A program made the position numbers and the translations under genes. Positions 34,625 through 46,278 of a stretch of 64,000 nt of DNA are shown one piece after another. A model generated the notes under the pieces. It did not search any database. It saw only the letters and a program-made list of their open reading frames with translations, and was not told the DNA's origin. This stretch comes from Arachnopeziza araneosa (lineage: Eukaryota; Ascomycota; Leotiomycetes; Helotiales; Arachnopezizaceae): positions 62,001 through 126,000 of the forward strand of contig QYAI01000080.1 of assembly GCA_003988855.1 (NCBI GenBank), in the 5' to 3' direction. Position 1 is the stretch's first letter, and every line of letters starts with the position of its first letter.

Positions 34625-35850
34625 TCATAACAACGAGTCTAGCTGGGTAAAGACAGCTAAGCAAGCGGCAACAACCTCCAGCTGAAGCTCCTTGTCTTTA
34701 GCTTTATCAATTTCCTGTAGAGAGACAGGTTAGAGATCGTAAGGTATAGGGATGCGGGATATCATGACCTACCTCGCCTATCACTTGTGGCAGATTACTA
34801 CCGATACCTGAGCTAGAGACCTTTCGTCCGAATGGCCACACGCTGTATTCTGCCAGCAACTCATCCGTCTGCGAGAACGCCGCCTCCCTTGCCTCATGGC
34901 CCAGGCTTGTCAGGGGGTTCTCGAGGACGTTGGCAGCGTACGCGGCGCAGACCATGGTGATTGTTCGCAGGTATCTGAGCTCGAGGTTCTCGGGGAGGAA
35001 CTGGGTCGCAGGCAGGATGACGGTACGCTGGGTCAGAACATTCCTCACCCGCCGACTGATCTCCTCCTTCGCACCGCTGTCGGCTACCGGATGCGTGGCC
35101 ATGTCAAAGATCAGGAAGTTACGCTTCTCGGTCCGCAGGATACCTTTATCAACGAGGCCTTTGCAGAGTCGTTCTCGAACTTGCTTCAGCTGGTAGCCAA
35201 TCTTCATGAGGTTCCAGGTTTCGCCTATGGACAGAAAGAAACGTCAGGAGGTTGCCGACAGTCAGGATGCAAATTTACACACCGCTCAGTAGATCAATCC
35301 AAGAGCTGACGCTCATATTCTCGCTCGACTTCATCAGCTTCAATGTCTCATCGAGCAGCACCTCGCCCGTGATACTCCCATCGATGACCTCAACCACGCG
35401 CTCTGCCAACGGCAACCGGCGTCTGGCGGGGTCATTCAGCATGGCGACGCGCCCGCGGAAGGCCAGCTCGAGCACGATGCAGCCGCGCAGCGCATAGCTG
35501 ATGTTGTCGTTCCAGAAAGAGAGGTAGCCCTACGGCGCGTCAGCAGAGGATGAACTGGGCCCACGCGGCGGGATCCCGCGCACCTCCTTGTCCTTCAGGC
35601 CCAGCAGGACGACCTCCTCCATCAGGGTGAGCGTGGGCTGCTTGTTCCTCGCGGCGCGCTCGCTCAGGTCGCGCGGGTCAAAGGCGATCCTGCGGCCATC
35701 GTCGACGCTCTCGTAGCTCGTCTCGGGCGCGCTGTCGCGTGCGTTGCTGCTGTTGCTGCTGCTCGGGCCAGGGCCAGCGCCGCTGTTGTCATTGTCGTCG
35801 TTCGCCGCACCGCCGCCGGCACCCCGACGCCGAGTCAATCCAGACGACAT
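34625..35850 (-). CDS. VPS74: VPS74/GOLPH3 Golgi phosphatidylinositol-4-phosphate-binding protein
   Basis: Minus strand, four exons: 35850-35584, 35529-35283, 35224-34773 and 34714-34625, phases kept, 351 residues. The N-terminus is basic then Gly/Asn/Ser-rich (MSSGLTRRRGAGGG). The GPP34 domain follows: PTLTLMEEVVLLGLKDKEGY, LSFWNDNISYALRGCIVLEL, RLPLAERVVEVIDGSITGEV, WIDLLSGETWNLMKIGYQLK, QVRERLCKGLVDKGILRTEK, LRYLRTITMVCAAYAANVLE. The C-terminal helix ends AACLAVFTQLDSLL. Vps74 binds PI4P on Golgi membranes and cytosolic tails of glycosyltransferases, keeping them in the Golgi through COPI. It also activates the Sac1 phosphatase in yeast. The first exon is much more GC-rich than the surroundings. 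Confidence 0.96.
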
Positions 35851-36880
35851 GCTCCCAGGTGCCAGGAGGATGGTGAGGTGGTGTTTGGGGGGTGGGAGAT
35901 GGACGTCGCCCAGATCTCGTCGTCGTTCGGCGGAAGCGAGCCAACGGCATCTTCCCCGACCCGACCCGCCGTCTGGGTTACCTCGATGCCACCCCCCGCG
36001 ACAACGACCTCCCTGCTGCACGACATCGACCTCTCCATGGCGCACTGAACATGAATTAGATGGGAATGACACGGACGGGACCATCGTCTCACGTCTTGGA
36101 TTACATCATTCGTCCACTGCGAAACAGGTACGATCGGTCACTTGTGAAACTACCAGCGCAGGGTCACTCAAACAGAGTTCAACTCCGAGATGCGGGCAAT
36201 GCATTTGTATTTTGTACGTTGCATTACTCTGCAGTAACTCCTCCACCATGACTGTGTCTCAAATATTCCTGCCCAGCGCGCATCCGCATTCTCAGAATCA
36301 TCGTAGCGTGGTTTGCTCACCGTCCTGCGATCCATCCGTCGAAGAGCTCAATCAATGCATATCGCATCGAGTTTCAATCCCATACTAGACCAGCACGCAG
36401 TATCATACAGGCTTTGGAACTGTATCCTAAGATCAACTTTTGTCTCTTGATTAAGCAGGTCAAACACATGAATATTGGTCAGATTCGTGGGCCGAATCGG
36501 TTGACCAGGTCCTGCACGGCTCGGCGAGTATCCTCCATAAAAAGCTACTTCAAGCATGAAGATAAAAGCGATAGATGGCTGGTTCTCCTCTGAACCGTCA
36601 TATATTTTCTCCGTCTGGATTTCAATCTTCTCCGAGTTAGTATGAGCAACCAAGATCCCAAAGCTGCTTTGAATTTCGCAGCTGACTTTATCGGGTGGGA
36701 AAGAACTGACCTGATGAGGCTTGATATCAAACGTTAGACGTAGTTATGTTGCATGTATACAATGTCCAGACCCTGGGCGACAACCCTAGGAAACATCTCA
36801 TACATCCATTTCATGCAGCTCTTATTCTTCGTCTTTCCATGACCCACTCATCCGTATTGGGGAGCTCAGCCAACTGTTAT
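35851..36880. other. intergenic, nothing firm
   Basis: A 101-codon reverse frame at 36348-36653 shows no recognisable domain. The rest is without coding signal. Confidence 0.4.
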
Positions 36881-38177
36881 CTATAGAATGTCAGCGTTAC
36901 TTTCCATTGTGCTGGCTGCGACGCGGAACGTACTCTTCAAGGGGAGAGGGGTGTGGATAGGCGAGGGTGATTCGAGGAGCTCAAAATCCCTGGAATCGAG
37001 TTGGATTTGTGTCTTTTTACTTTCAAAAGTAATCTCGGTTGGTGCAGGGCTCGTCTGTATTGTATTCTTGATCAAGATGCGCAGCATGGGGATCGATGCT
37101 GCGATGATGGTGATCGCTGTTTCGGCTGTAGCTAAGATCATGAGGCTGACTGAAGCAACTTGAATCTCATCGTTAATGGACGAGCAATGGTAGGAGTGAA
37201 GATCTTTACTTACTGGTATCGGGATTTTTGATACTAGCTAGAGTCGCTGTCTTTGCGATTGAGGTTACTCCAGCACTGTAGGGATGAGATCAGCGTGATA
37301 CCCCACCGGGATGTTTCGAAATCTTACAGACTGCCCATGCTCATTGCTACCAGAACCCCAACACGTTCTTTTCTGTTCAGAAAGCGGAGGTTGATTATCC
37401 ACCAGGGAATTGTGGCCAGGATGAGGTCCATTCCACCGGACCAACCTGTATTTCGAGTATCAGCACGAGAATCTCCGAGCGAGAGTGGCTCAATGATAAA
37501 TTGTAGCATGGTGCACTTACCAGAAGAGAAGGAATTATAATGGATTATCACACTCTGTGGCCAGCAAGTTCCCGGTACCTTATGATCCCACAACCGCTTT
37601 GTAGGCGTGCACTGGGCATACGTGAAAATACAGCTCAGACCCAGGAAGATATTGACACTGGCGATGATGAACCAGACGAACCATCGCATGCCTCCAGTAC
37701 ATAAGCGAAGGAGCGTGATTGCAAAAGAAGTCTTGCTCCAGGCTGCAGCGATGATGGAGCACACGCCGGTCACGTTGGAGATATACAAGTACTTTGGCCA
37801 ATTCGTGATTTCCGAGCTGTGGCTGCCGAAACCATAATGAATACAGATAGAAAGCATGGTCGTTTGAGCAACCAGGGCAATCTAGGAAGAGATATTGATT
37901 AGCGCGTGTACTGTCAGGTGCTTGGGGGGAGGCATCGTACAAATGCCGCAACGAGCATGTAGTCGTCCCACCACAACTTGTTCCGGCGGATACGTTTGCA
38001 GTACAAACGAAGAACGAGAAAGATGGCGGCAAGGCCCGTCAAGATCCAGATGACAGCATTTACCCGCGGACCCCAATCGCTGTGTTGTGGTTGTTGTTGT
38101 TGTTGTTGTTGGGCCGTCTGATAGTCTCTGGCCTCCAGCCATGTGGAGGCCGGTGTTGCGTAGGGGCTGGGAGCCAT
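36881..38177 (-). CDS. fungal rhodopsin-domain integral membrane protein (PTH11-like)
   Basis: Minus strand, five exons: 38177-37941, 37881-37521, 37445-37328, 37275-37214 and 37158-36881, phases kept, 351 residues. Seven membrane segments are visible, starting VNAVIWILTGLAAIFLVLRL then RIRRNKLWWDDYMLVAAF, the typical W-D-D-Y motif after TM1. Later blocks are YISNVTGVCSIIAAAWSKTS, FAITLLRLC, WFVWFIIASVNIFLGLSCIF, CTPTKRLWD, MDLILATIPWWIINLRFLNR and ETAITIIAASIPMLRILIK. The last segment is a hydrophilic cytosolic tail. A CAG-coded poly-Gln run (seven Q) lies at residues ~23-29. Family members include PTH11-class receptors of surface sensing in plant pathogens, but most are uncharacterised. There is no N-terminal CFEM domain. 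Confidence 0.9.
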
Positions 38178-39086
38178 GGAGACTCAACGATGTCGACTCA
38201 CTCACTTGGCTAGGGAACACATCAAATAGATGAATTGCAACCAGATACTCGGGAGAAGTCTTGCAGGTGGGACAGACGGTAATATAGCTCCCAAGTGCAG
38301 CCAGTGGGCCGCTTCAGCGGAGGCAGGACGGTGCAAGCGTCTCATGCTTGGGACGATGCCTATTGGGTCGACAAGTGTAAATTCGTCCAGTCTTCCCACC
38401 TTCCAGCCTCTTTGCTGCCAGGTTCTCCATGCCCGACTCCATGTGGTAGGATGCACGGATGGTGGAAGGGCAGTAGCTGTCTCACTCTTGCAACAAGATC
38501 TGTTACCAGTCACCTCTTTGGCGGGCATGCATCGGTCCCATGGCCATTTACACACTTCTTCCACCAACCAGACCAGCCGACGGCGAGTATCAAACCATTC
38601 CTACTATCTAGTATTATCGACGAGGATCTACAATACAGCGTACGACAGAAAATTGGCACAGACCGTCAGACCATGTCTCTACCCCGCCTGCAAGCGATGC
38701 GAGCACGCACGTCCTGGACCAAAGGAAGAGAGAATGAAGACGCCTATCCACCACCAATCTGGACTTCCGTCGCCGCCACCACCGTGCACGCTCCGTATAG
38801 CCCAAAGCGGTCCCCATCGACCGTTGGAAGCGGCGCCATGGACGAGAAGAGGGAGGATGACGGCATATCATTGATCCTGCTCCGCCAACATGCGCACACG
38901 AGATCTCTCCTCGTCAGCGGTCGGAAAAGTCGATTCAGAACTAGATGAATAGCTAGCAACAATGGACCCTCAACACCAAACCCCAAGCCTAAACTTCGAA
39001 GCGAGGTCGAGAGCGCGGTTTCTGCACAAATCTTCTCATCTCCGAAGTATCCGATGATTTAAAACTCCAAGCCGCCCGACGGGAGG
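38178..39086. other. GC-richer intergenic region with overlapping open frames
   Basis: Open frames overlap on both strands (for example 38295-38948 forward and 38202-38567 reverse), and none resembles a known protein. They probably follow from base composition. Confidence 0.35.
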
Positions 39087-39683
39087 TCATGACCGTACCG
39101 TTCGCCACGAGCTGAATCGCTCCGCCAGATCCGAATCTTGCAACCGTATCCCAGTCTCGCTTTCTGTTCCCGTCCCTTCCCCAGCCCCAAGATCCTCCGA
39201 GTCAAGCTGAGAGACACCGTTCCAATACCACGGCCAGACGAGCTCCAACGTATGGAACAGAATGCCGTCGAGATGAACTAGGAATTTGACATACGTCTCG
39301 TCTACAAAGTACTTCATCCTACATCTGGAAGTTCGACCAAGCCAGTTAGAGTTTGCACGACGGCAGTGGCTTTCAAGTTTTACATCTCTTCCAATAGGAC
39401 ACGAGCCTCCCCTTTCCTTCAAATACACTTCATTCATGAGCAGTTCAAGCGATTCTGATCGTGCTAATCAAGTTTCACTAGCAAGACAAATGTGTAGCAA
39501 CACTTACAAATTGATCAACGGTGCAGCCGAATCCGAATCGTTTGCGAGTAGAAGCTGAGGAAAACAAGTGGGTCAGCCAGCGAACACCAGGGGCTCGCAT
39601 TGCTGCTTCAGCTCGAAGATCAAGAGAGATCTATTCCTCTGGCACTCCTTGAACTGGTTGAAAGTAATCTCAACGCTCATCAT
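39087..39683 (-). CDS. possible spliced small gene, structure unresolved
   Basis: Two minus-strand open blocks have coding-like composition. One is 39683-39573 (SVEITFNQFKECQRNRSLLI, then FELKQQCEPLVFAG). The other is 39437-39087, containing RMKYFVDETYVKFLVHLDGI and then LFHTLELVWPWYWNG. GTAAGT at about 39509 and several AG sites lie between them, but I could not find a phase-consistent join. No family is recognised, so it may be decayed. Confidence 0.3.
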
Positions 39684-40932
39684 CCCCAGAATCCACAGCT
39701 ATCTGCACCGGTCAATCCCAGACCTGCGGAGACGAGAGAGACCGTCTAAATCCCGTCGCTAGCTTAGACAGACTGATCTCGTGTGCAGCACCCAGAGATT
39801 AAATCAGCACGAGCCATCCAGCGATGAATTCTGGGCTTCCATCTCATGTTATCCCATGCGAGGCCGGCATCTCTCAGACCCGGGAGTCAAGGTTACCTTA
39901 GATGGAGGGTGGTGCTTTGAGATCAGAGCCAACAGACCCGTTCGAGATCAAAGCTCGACTGGGGAGAGCACTTGCCGATGCCGTGTTCAAGCCCTAAAGA
40001 GAGGGTTGTAGCAGATCACGTGAGCCTCGAAATCGGACTCGCCCTAGGTTTCAGTACATGGGAGTTGAAATATAGAAGCGAGATAAAGTTAAGGTAGAAT
40101 GGGAGAGAATAACAATCGTTATCGCCCAGCACAAATATCAGGAAAATAACCCATCACATAAAGGTCATATGACCTCTTCCTACAACATCATCGTGTGAGA
40201 GGCGTCTAGGATCCATAAGAGAGGAGCTGTAATCCTGCATGGGAAATGACCACGAGATCTTACGAGTTACTCAAGTTTATTATCTCAAAATCTCTCCTCG
40301 TACTTAAGCTTTTCTTTGGCATCGATTCATAGTTCTCGAGGTACATGCTTCAAAAACTGTGATTGAGGCTCTTTCTAAGTGATATGATCACGAATCTTGC
40401 TTTGAGAGTTCATATGCGTATCGCGCACCAAACAGCAGGTTACTCATCTTTCCAACAGGCAATTGGCCACCTGCTCGCACTTGAGTTCTTAATAAGGCAT
40501 GTATGTCTGAGGATTTCTAGTTCTCTATTCATGTGTCATCTTGGTGGCTTTGTTGGGAGTCATGAGGGAGAAGTATTTCGTAAATCAAGGCTGCTTTCTT
40601 ACTATCTAGTGGTGTGCAGGGCCAGTGGTACGTACTTAAAGTAATCGTCTTTGCTGACTAACAATACTCGTTCTTACCATCATAATCTCGTGACAGGCTT
40701 TCTAGCCTATTTCAACCTGATAATGGTGCATCTACTGTCACGAGACAAAGAAGGAGCGATCAGGACACAGGCTATATAGCTTAGCTGTCCACTCTTCGAA
40801 TAGATCAGGCTTGCAAACACTTCGTACGTTGGCATCTGCACTACCTCATTTGCTTTTAGAGCCTTACAATACTGAAGTGGAAGAAAGGTACTCCTACAAC
40901 ACTTTTACAAGGTTAGACTATAGCGTCGTTAT
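39684..40932. other. intergenic, nothing firm
   Basis: Short frames only. No domain or repeat seen. Confidence 0.35.
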
Positions 40933-41567
40933 ATGGGATCACCAAAGAGTTCTCAGAGGGAGGATGTTCGCTCCGGCGATGACGGTTACCAATACCAACC
41001 TATCCGTACTAATGATCAGATAAGAATTCTTGTCCTCTTTCCATCGACACTGTCTGATGGGGAGTCACTGCATGGTGACTTAATCATCGCAAACTCTCCA
41101 GTAATCCAACATATGAGGCTGTATCCTATGCCTGGGGCGCTCCTGTCTTCCCAGAGCGAATTCATCTTCCTGCTGGTGCCATTGCGATCACGTCAAATCT
41201 ATGGACCGCACTGCGACGCTTTCAACATCCTAGTCAGCCGCGATATCTATGGGCTAATGCTCTTCGTATCAATCAGAATGACGACTTCGAGAAGGCGCAC
41301 CGGGTTGAGCTGATGGGACAAATCTATCAGAAAGCCGTCGCGGTATTAGCTTGGCTGGGAGATGGAGATAATGACACAAGTTCCACCATCAGTCTCTTTC
41401 GAATTATCGCGATCTCGTTCAGTGGTTACTATGTCAATATACAAAACATCATTCGCGGCTCCACGTCTGTAGAGTTCGGGAAAGATCTTGATACTGCGCT
41501 GCTCCTCCCTTCGACGTATGAATTATTGTTCACTTGCACGATGTCTACAATAACCTGGCTGCTATAG
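40933..41567 (+). pseudogene. HET-domain gene fragment, frameshifted and truncated
   Basis: Frame one (40933 to ~41100) reads GYQYQPIRTNDQIRILVLFP and then LHGDLIIANS, a typical HET N-terminus. At about 41100 the homologous reading jumps frame to SNPTYEAVSYAWGAP (from 41100), then ALRRFQHPSQPRYLWANALR, INQNDDFEKAHRVELMGQIY and QKAVAVLAWLGDGDND. No intron fits the jump, so it is a 1-nt indel. The usual cysteine in the D-A-x-C-I-N-Q block is Arg (NALRINQ). The frame ends at TAG 41565-41567 shortly after, before the RRWxxQE block. It is unlikely to make a working HET protein. Confidence 0.8.
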
Positions 41568-42415
41568 GTGAGTTTCTACTGAATTCAAGTCAAATGGGGT
41601 GTGAAAAATCGAGAATGGATAGGAATTAGATAACCTGTACAAACTAGAGAATGTGTAAAGTTAGACAATGCTCACCTCATATCCAGATGGTCTCCGTCCG
41701 AACAACACTGAAATTTGATCAAGAGTGGTCATCTTTGTAAATCCAAGCGTTGGGGCAATCATCGCATGACAGCGATTAAACCCTGCTCCATCGACGATAA
41801 CGTACCGGAGTTCTCGCGCCCGCGTTTTATGCTTGATAGAGAGACACCGCTATTTTCTTTCCGTAAAATATGATTGTGAAATATGATAGTGAGGGGATTG
41901 ACAGAATCTGTTCTAAATGTGACAAGAGAATCACATAATCACGTGCCTTTGTCATTCAATTAGTGATCCTATTGGTAATCTTCGCTGGGTCTAACGTGCT
42001 TGCCGCCGGTGAGTCGGCATCGTCCTCTGCTGGGATTTCCTGGTCACGTTTCTTCTCTTTTATTTCGTGGCTAATTATAAGTTACTAATGGACAAAGACT
42101 CTACATGATTGACCAAACAAAGGCTCTGCCAGCAGGGATTGGATTATCTATTTCGGGAAATAATGTCAATTGTAATCAAGCATACATAGGTATCACATCA
42201 CCATCATTCGATCTCTGCCATGCATGTAATTTGTAAGCAGAGCAAGATTCTCAATCAATTTTGAATATGTCCAACACAATATAGAAGCCGAGGCATGTAT
42301 AAAAACCTCGCAGGGTTTATAAAAGCACCTACTAGTCTGAAGTGCCGCCATTCAAACCAACTTCTGCTTCTGCCCATATTCTTGCACATTCATTGACAAT
42401 CAAATATTTCTTGTC
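41568..42415. other. intergenic, promoter of the NmrA-like gene
   Basis: No gene. The core promoter lies at its right end. Confidence 0.45.
42298..42325 (+). promoter_or_regulatory. two TATA-like boxes before the NmrA-like gene
   Basis: TATAAAAA at 42298 and TATAAAAG at 42318, 118 and 98 bp upstream of the start codon. Confidence 0.55.
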
Positions 42416-43450
42416 ATGTCAGTCTCAGTCCTCATCATAGGAGCCAGTGGCACCTTCGGCAAGCCTCTCCTCCAAGAATTCATCCGCCAAAAATCCTCCT
42501 TCAAAACCATTGCTGTCCTAGCCGCGACGGCCCAGAAGGCAGAGAATTACACTTGGGTCTCGGAAAATGGTATCCAGATTGTCACGGGATCGTTCTTGGA
42601 CCCCAAATCATACAAAGGTATGACATGCATGGTATCCTAGTACAAGATTCCCAAACTCACAAGTGCCTTTAATGGAATAGGGTTTAGCCACGTGATCTCC
42701 GTTGTTGGAAACCCTATCCTCCGCCTCCAACCCGCCATGATCGAAGCGGCTCTTGCAGCAGGAGTCACTCATTTCTACCCCTCGGAATGGAACTCGGATA
42801 TCTCGCAGCGACAAATCTACGCCCTGCGTTACTTCCGCGACAAGCAGGTCACACGCACACACTTGGCCGCCACCGTAAAAAACCACCCCGAATTCAAGTA
42901 TACTCTTTTCATCACAGGCATCTTTACGGAGTGGTCTGTCTTGGAGTTCTACGGTTTTGACCACGAGAAGAATACGGTGGATGTGTATGGGAAGCCCGAT
43001 GCTAGGGTGGGAGTGACCTCGATTCCTGAGTATGTGACACTTTCGTCCTATAAGTGAATGAATGGTATTCTGATACTCGGAGCTAGTATTGCGCGCTACA
43101 CTGTCTCGTCTCTCCTGATGCCATTCCAACCCACAAAGGGATCCAGCGAGCGCACGCTTCGTGTGCAAGGGAGCACAACCACATTCCAAGGCCTGGTCGA
43201 TGCTCTCAGTGCAGCTCGAGGTGTTAAGTACGAGGCCCAGTACCTAAGTCCTGAGGAAGCGAAGCAGAAGGAAGAGCAGGCTAGGCTGGCTGGAGATGAA
43301 GAAGGAGAGATGGGGTGGAGTGTTAAACCACTGATTGCGAGTGGGTTTGGAGTTGCGGATGTGGAAGGGGACGGGAGAGGTTTGAGTAATGCGCTGTTTG
43401 ACTTTAAGCCTGAGACGATTGAGGAAACCTTTAAGCGAGTGTATGAATAA
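42416..43450 (+). CDS. NmrA-like / isoflavone-reductase-like NAD(P)-binding protein
   Basis: Three exons: 42416-42617, 42681-43029 and 43087-43450, phases kept, 304 residues. The N-terminal dinucleotide motif is VLIIGASGTFGKPLLQEFIR. After the first intron comes GFSHVISVVGNPILRLQPAM, then ALAAGVTHFYPSEWNSDISQ (the F-x-P-S-E-W motif of this family), FITGIFTEWSVLEFYGF and ARYTVSSLLMPF. Such atypical SDR proteins either reduce phenylpropanoid or aromatic substrates with NADPH or act as redox sensors. Fungal homologues are often annotated aromatic-alcohol or isoflavone reductases. The classical Tyr-x3-Lys is absent, as expected. A TATA box is present upstream. Confidence 0.88.
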
Positions 43451-43731
43451 ACTCTGGATTTTATTGGTTGCTTTGACGTAACATACACCTTATTAAAGAA
43501 GCATCAGTCCATTATGTTTTCAGATTGGCTGTTGAATGCCGAGGCGACGGATTCAAACTCATCAGAGAAGCATATATTCACGGAGTTATGTACAGCGAGG
43601 CATTTCGAATTGTCCTGTGGATTTGAGAGGATAGAATTTGTTAGAGGAGAAAGTTGATACTTGGAAAAGTGATCCATCAATAGAGCGGCGACTACTCTGG
43701 CCTAAAGACGGAAATAAACTTTTATGTCCAT

Positions 43732-45153
43732 TTGTCCAACTGGATGTGGAGTATGCCCCCAGGGGACTACGGACAGCCGTTGAGTGAGCTCTTCGTAGGC
43801 CTCATCCAAGCTTTCTTTCCATTCCAGCGATGGCAGATACGCATAGTAGTCCATTACGATACAGTCCGTCTCTTTGTTTCGAGTCTGGCTATACTCAATG
43901 GTTTTGCCCTGATCTGTGCAGCCAAGAGAGGAGAATTTTCCACAGTGCGGAAAATTTACTCCAATTCACAGTCTAATATCAATTTCATGGCCGAACAAGA
44001 GAATTCCCCCTTTTGGGAAGCAGAGACATCAGGTCACATAGATACAGGTCAATTTCTCCTGAGAACTTTAGGCATCAATTTTAACATCGAGGACCGTGAG
44101 CTACGCACAGAGCTGATTATGAACCGTTTCAATTCTACCAAGTTTCTTTTATCACATGCAATCATGGACATAGATTCTGTTGACCACCGTGGAAGTACTC
44201 CACTCGATCTTGCGGTAGAGAAAGAACACAGAGAAATCATTCAATTGCTTCTGGAAATGCCACCAAGATATTTCTATACTTTGGGCAGAAACGGCAGCAC
44301 TCTCTTCTGGATTGCATTGAAACTTGGAGTTGATAGTCTGGCGCAAGGCTTAGCACTTGCAAAGCCTAATTTACCCGAGGCGACATGGTATGCAATTAAC
44401 ACGGGTCAAATCAAGACTTACTGCTACTTCATTCGGACAGTTTATTTTGGAGATATTATTAATCAGAGACCTAATCCACACACTAAGAAATTCATGGCAC
44501 GGCAACTTCGCCTTTCACTGTTGCTTAATCAGAGCAATGACAAACGGGTTATCAACGCGCAAGACTGCAATAGAGACTCTATCCTATCATGGGGTGTTCA
44601 GCAAATAGATATTGAATTAGTCACCGCGCTGCTCAAAATTTCTAAGATTGACGTCAACATCAGAGGGGCCAATGGGAACACACCCCTAAGTCTGGCCATT
44701 ATGAAAAACCACAGCGCCATCTTTGAGACACTACCAGCACTGATGGAATTAGATTCGATACAATAAACAAAATTGGAGAGACACTACTTACTCTAGCTGT
44801 TTCAAAAAGAAATACCTACATCTGTGGGGTCCTGCTTGGCAACGCTGAAGTACAGGTTAACCAAAAAAGTCTACGCGGGGATACGCCACTATCTCTAGCC
44901 ATCGGGGGGGGGGGGAAATCTCGCATTGTTTCACGATCTGATCGACACTGGTGCAATAGATATTCGTAATTCCGCAGCAAGACGGACTACGGCGACAACT
45001 TTGGCGGCCTCAAAGGGTTGGGCCAGCTTGGAAATCCTAGAGTTACTGCTGGCCACTGATGGAATAAAAATTAATATAATGAGAGATGAAACTTCATACA
45101 GTATAGATTATGGAGAGATCAGCGATTTCCTGTATATATTACATACTGACTGA
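43732..45153 (+). pseudogene. ankyrin-repeat gene remnant with at least two frameshifts
   Basis: Frame one (43732-44766) has ankyrin motifs: DSVDHRGSTPLDLAVEKEHR, EIIQLLLEMP and VNIRGANGNTPLSLAIMKNH. At about 44755 the repeat continues one frame over with INKIGETLLTLAVSKRNTYI and then LRGDTPLSLAIG. A 12-G run then shifts the frame again, and GNLALFHDLIDTGAIDIRN and TTATTLAASKGWASLEILEL follow to 45153. No introns fit these jumps. No effector domain (NACHT, HET, phospholipase) lies upstream, so only the repeat tail remains. The first ATG of the frame is 43744, and the true 5' end is lost. Confidence 0.78.
44904..44915 (+). repeat. G12 homopolymer inside the ankyrin remnant
   Basis: Twelve consecutive G. 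Eleven would keep the ankyrin frame through GNLALFHDLID, so the run holds a +1 shift. It may be a real slippage site or a sequencing error. Confidence 0.9.
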
Positions 45154-45642
45154 TCATGCAGATGCACTTTCCATGTACTTTACAATGCCGCGAGAGACGC
45201 TCTTCTATCTTCGATAATGAATGCACGTTTTCTACCAAACTCATTGCTTCATGATCATTTAATCCCATGATTTATTTGTAATCTAACATGATTAATTTGA
45301 GCGTGCAAATAATAAGGGATGGATGGCAAGACGTATGTGTTCTAAAGCGCGTTCTCACGAGAAAGCTTGGTTGGTATACATAAGGTCATCGCCACCTTCT
45401 CTGGACGCAAAAGCACCGAAATTCTCCCATTTATTTCTTGGCTTGCCAACTTAGCAGCAAAAATAAGGCAACCTTCTTGGGAGACATCTCAAGTCCATCT
45501 CTGAGTGGTCAATCAATGAAGATTTTGTTTCGGATCAGCGACTTGGAAAGACGGATATAGTGTGTAATATTTTGATTATATCGCTTATTTATTTTACTAT
45601 CTAAAACACCGCAGACTCCTCCATGGACATACTACTGCTCCA
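45154..45642. other. intergenic, nothing seen
   Basis: AT-rich, no open frame of note. Confidence 0.4.
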
Positions 45643-46278
45643 CTAGGCGTTATAAACAGTCGCTAGGTTATTGATGACCAAGCTAATCCCATCAGCTCTG
45701 AAAGTATCAGGCTCCACCCCCGCAAGCGCCGTTGAATTCCCATCCCAAACAATATTCTGTGGTGTGCTATTATCATAGACCGGCCACGCGGGTGTCGAAA
45801 CGCTTTTTCGGCCACTCCGCCAAGCATTGGGATCGAGATCATTTATGAAACTAGCCCAACTGGCACTCATATAGTTCGCCAAGCTGACATATGTTGCTGG
45901 CTCTCCGGCAAGTGGATTGACGGCATATCCATTGCCAGCAGTGTTATCAAACACAAATGCGACTTCTTGAAAATGGGTTACGCCAATGATGGCAGGGAGA
46001 CCGGCTGGGAGGGTGTTGAATCGATAACAATAGGCGCAGAGCCCTGATTTGGCCCATGTTTGGCAGTAAAGGCGACGGGCGGCGATAAAAGAAGCATCAC
46101 CGTAGTATGCGCTGCTGCGACGAAACTGTGCACTGAAAGGAGGACCAGGACGGTAGTCTGCTGCGAGAGGGGGGGTGCCTGGTATACCGAGGGAGGGCGT
46201 GTCAGGATAGGCTGGAAGAACCTTTGTGGCGAAGGTGTTTCTTTCCATGAGGCTGACGGAACATTGTGCCGTGCTCAT
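45643..46278 (-). pseudogene. type-B carboxylesterase, 5'-truncated fragment
   Basis: The minus frame encodes the last ~190 residues of a carboxylesterase type B: YYGDASFIAARRLYCQTWAK, YCYRFNTLPAGLPAIIGVTH, FQEVAFVFDNTAGNGY (catalytic His in GVTHFQE), NYMSASWASFINDLDPNAW, WPVYDNSTPQNIVWDGN. Full enzymes have about 540 residues. The part with the oxyanion hole and the GESAGG nucleophile is absent, and the 440 bp upstream contain no matching sequence. The first ~20 residues of the open frame (MSTAQCSVSLMERNTFATKV) still resemble the family region before the lid. It cannot be an active esterase alone. Confidence 0.8.

Noticed and set aside
36348..36653. 101-codon reverse frame
   Set aside because: No domain, no good splice partners and no start context; left unannotated.
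38202..38948. Overlapping long frames on both strands
   Set aside because: GC-rich stretch upstream of the rhodopsin-domain gene; no protein-family signal in any frame.
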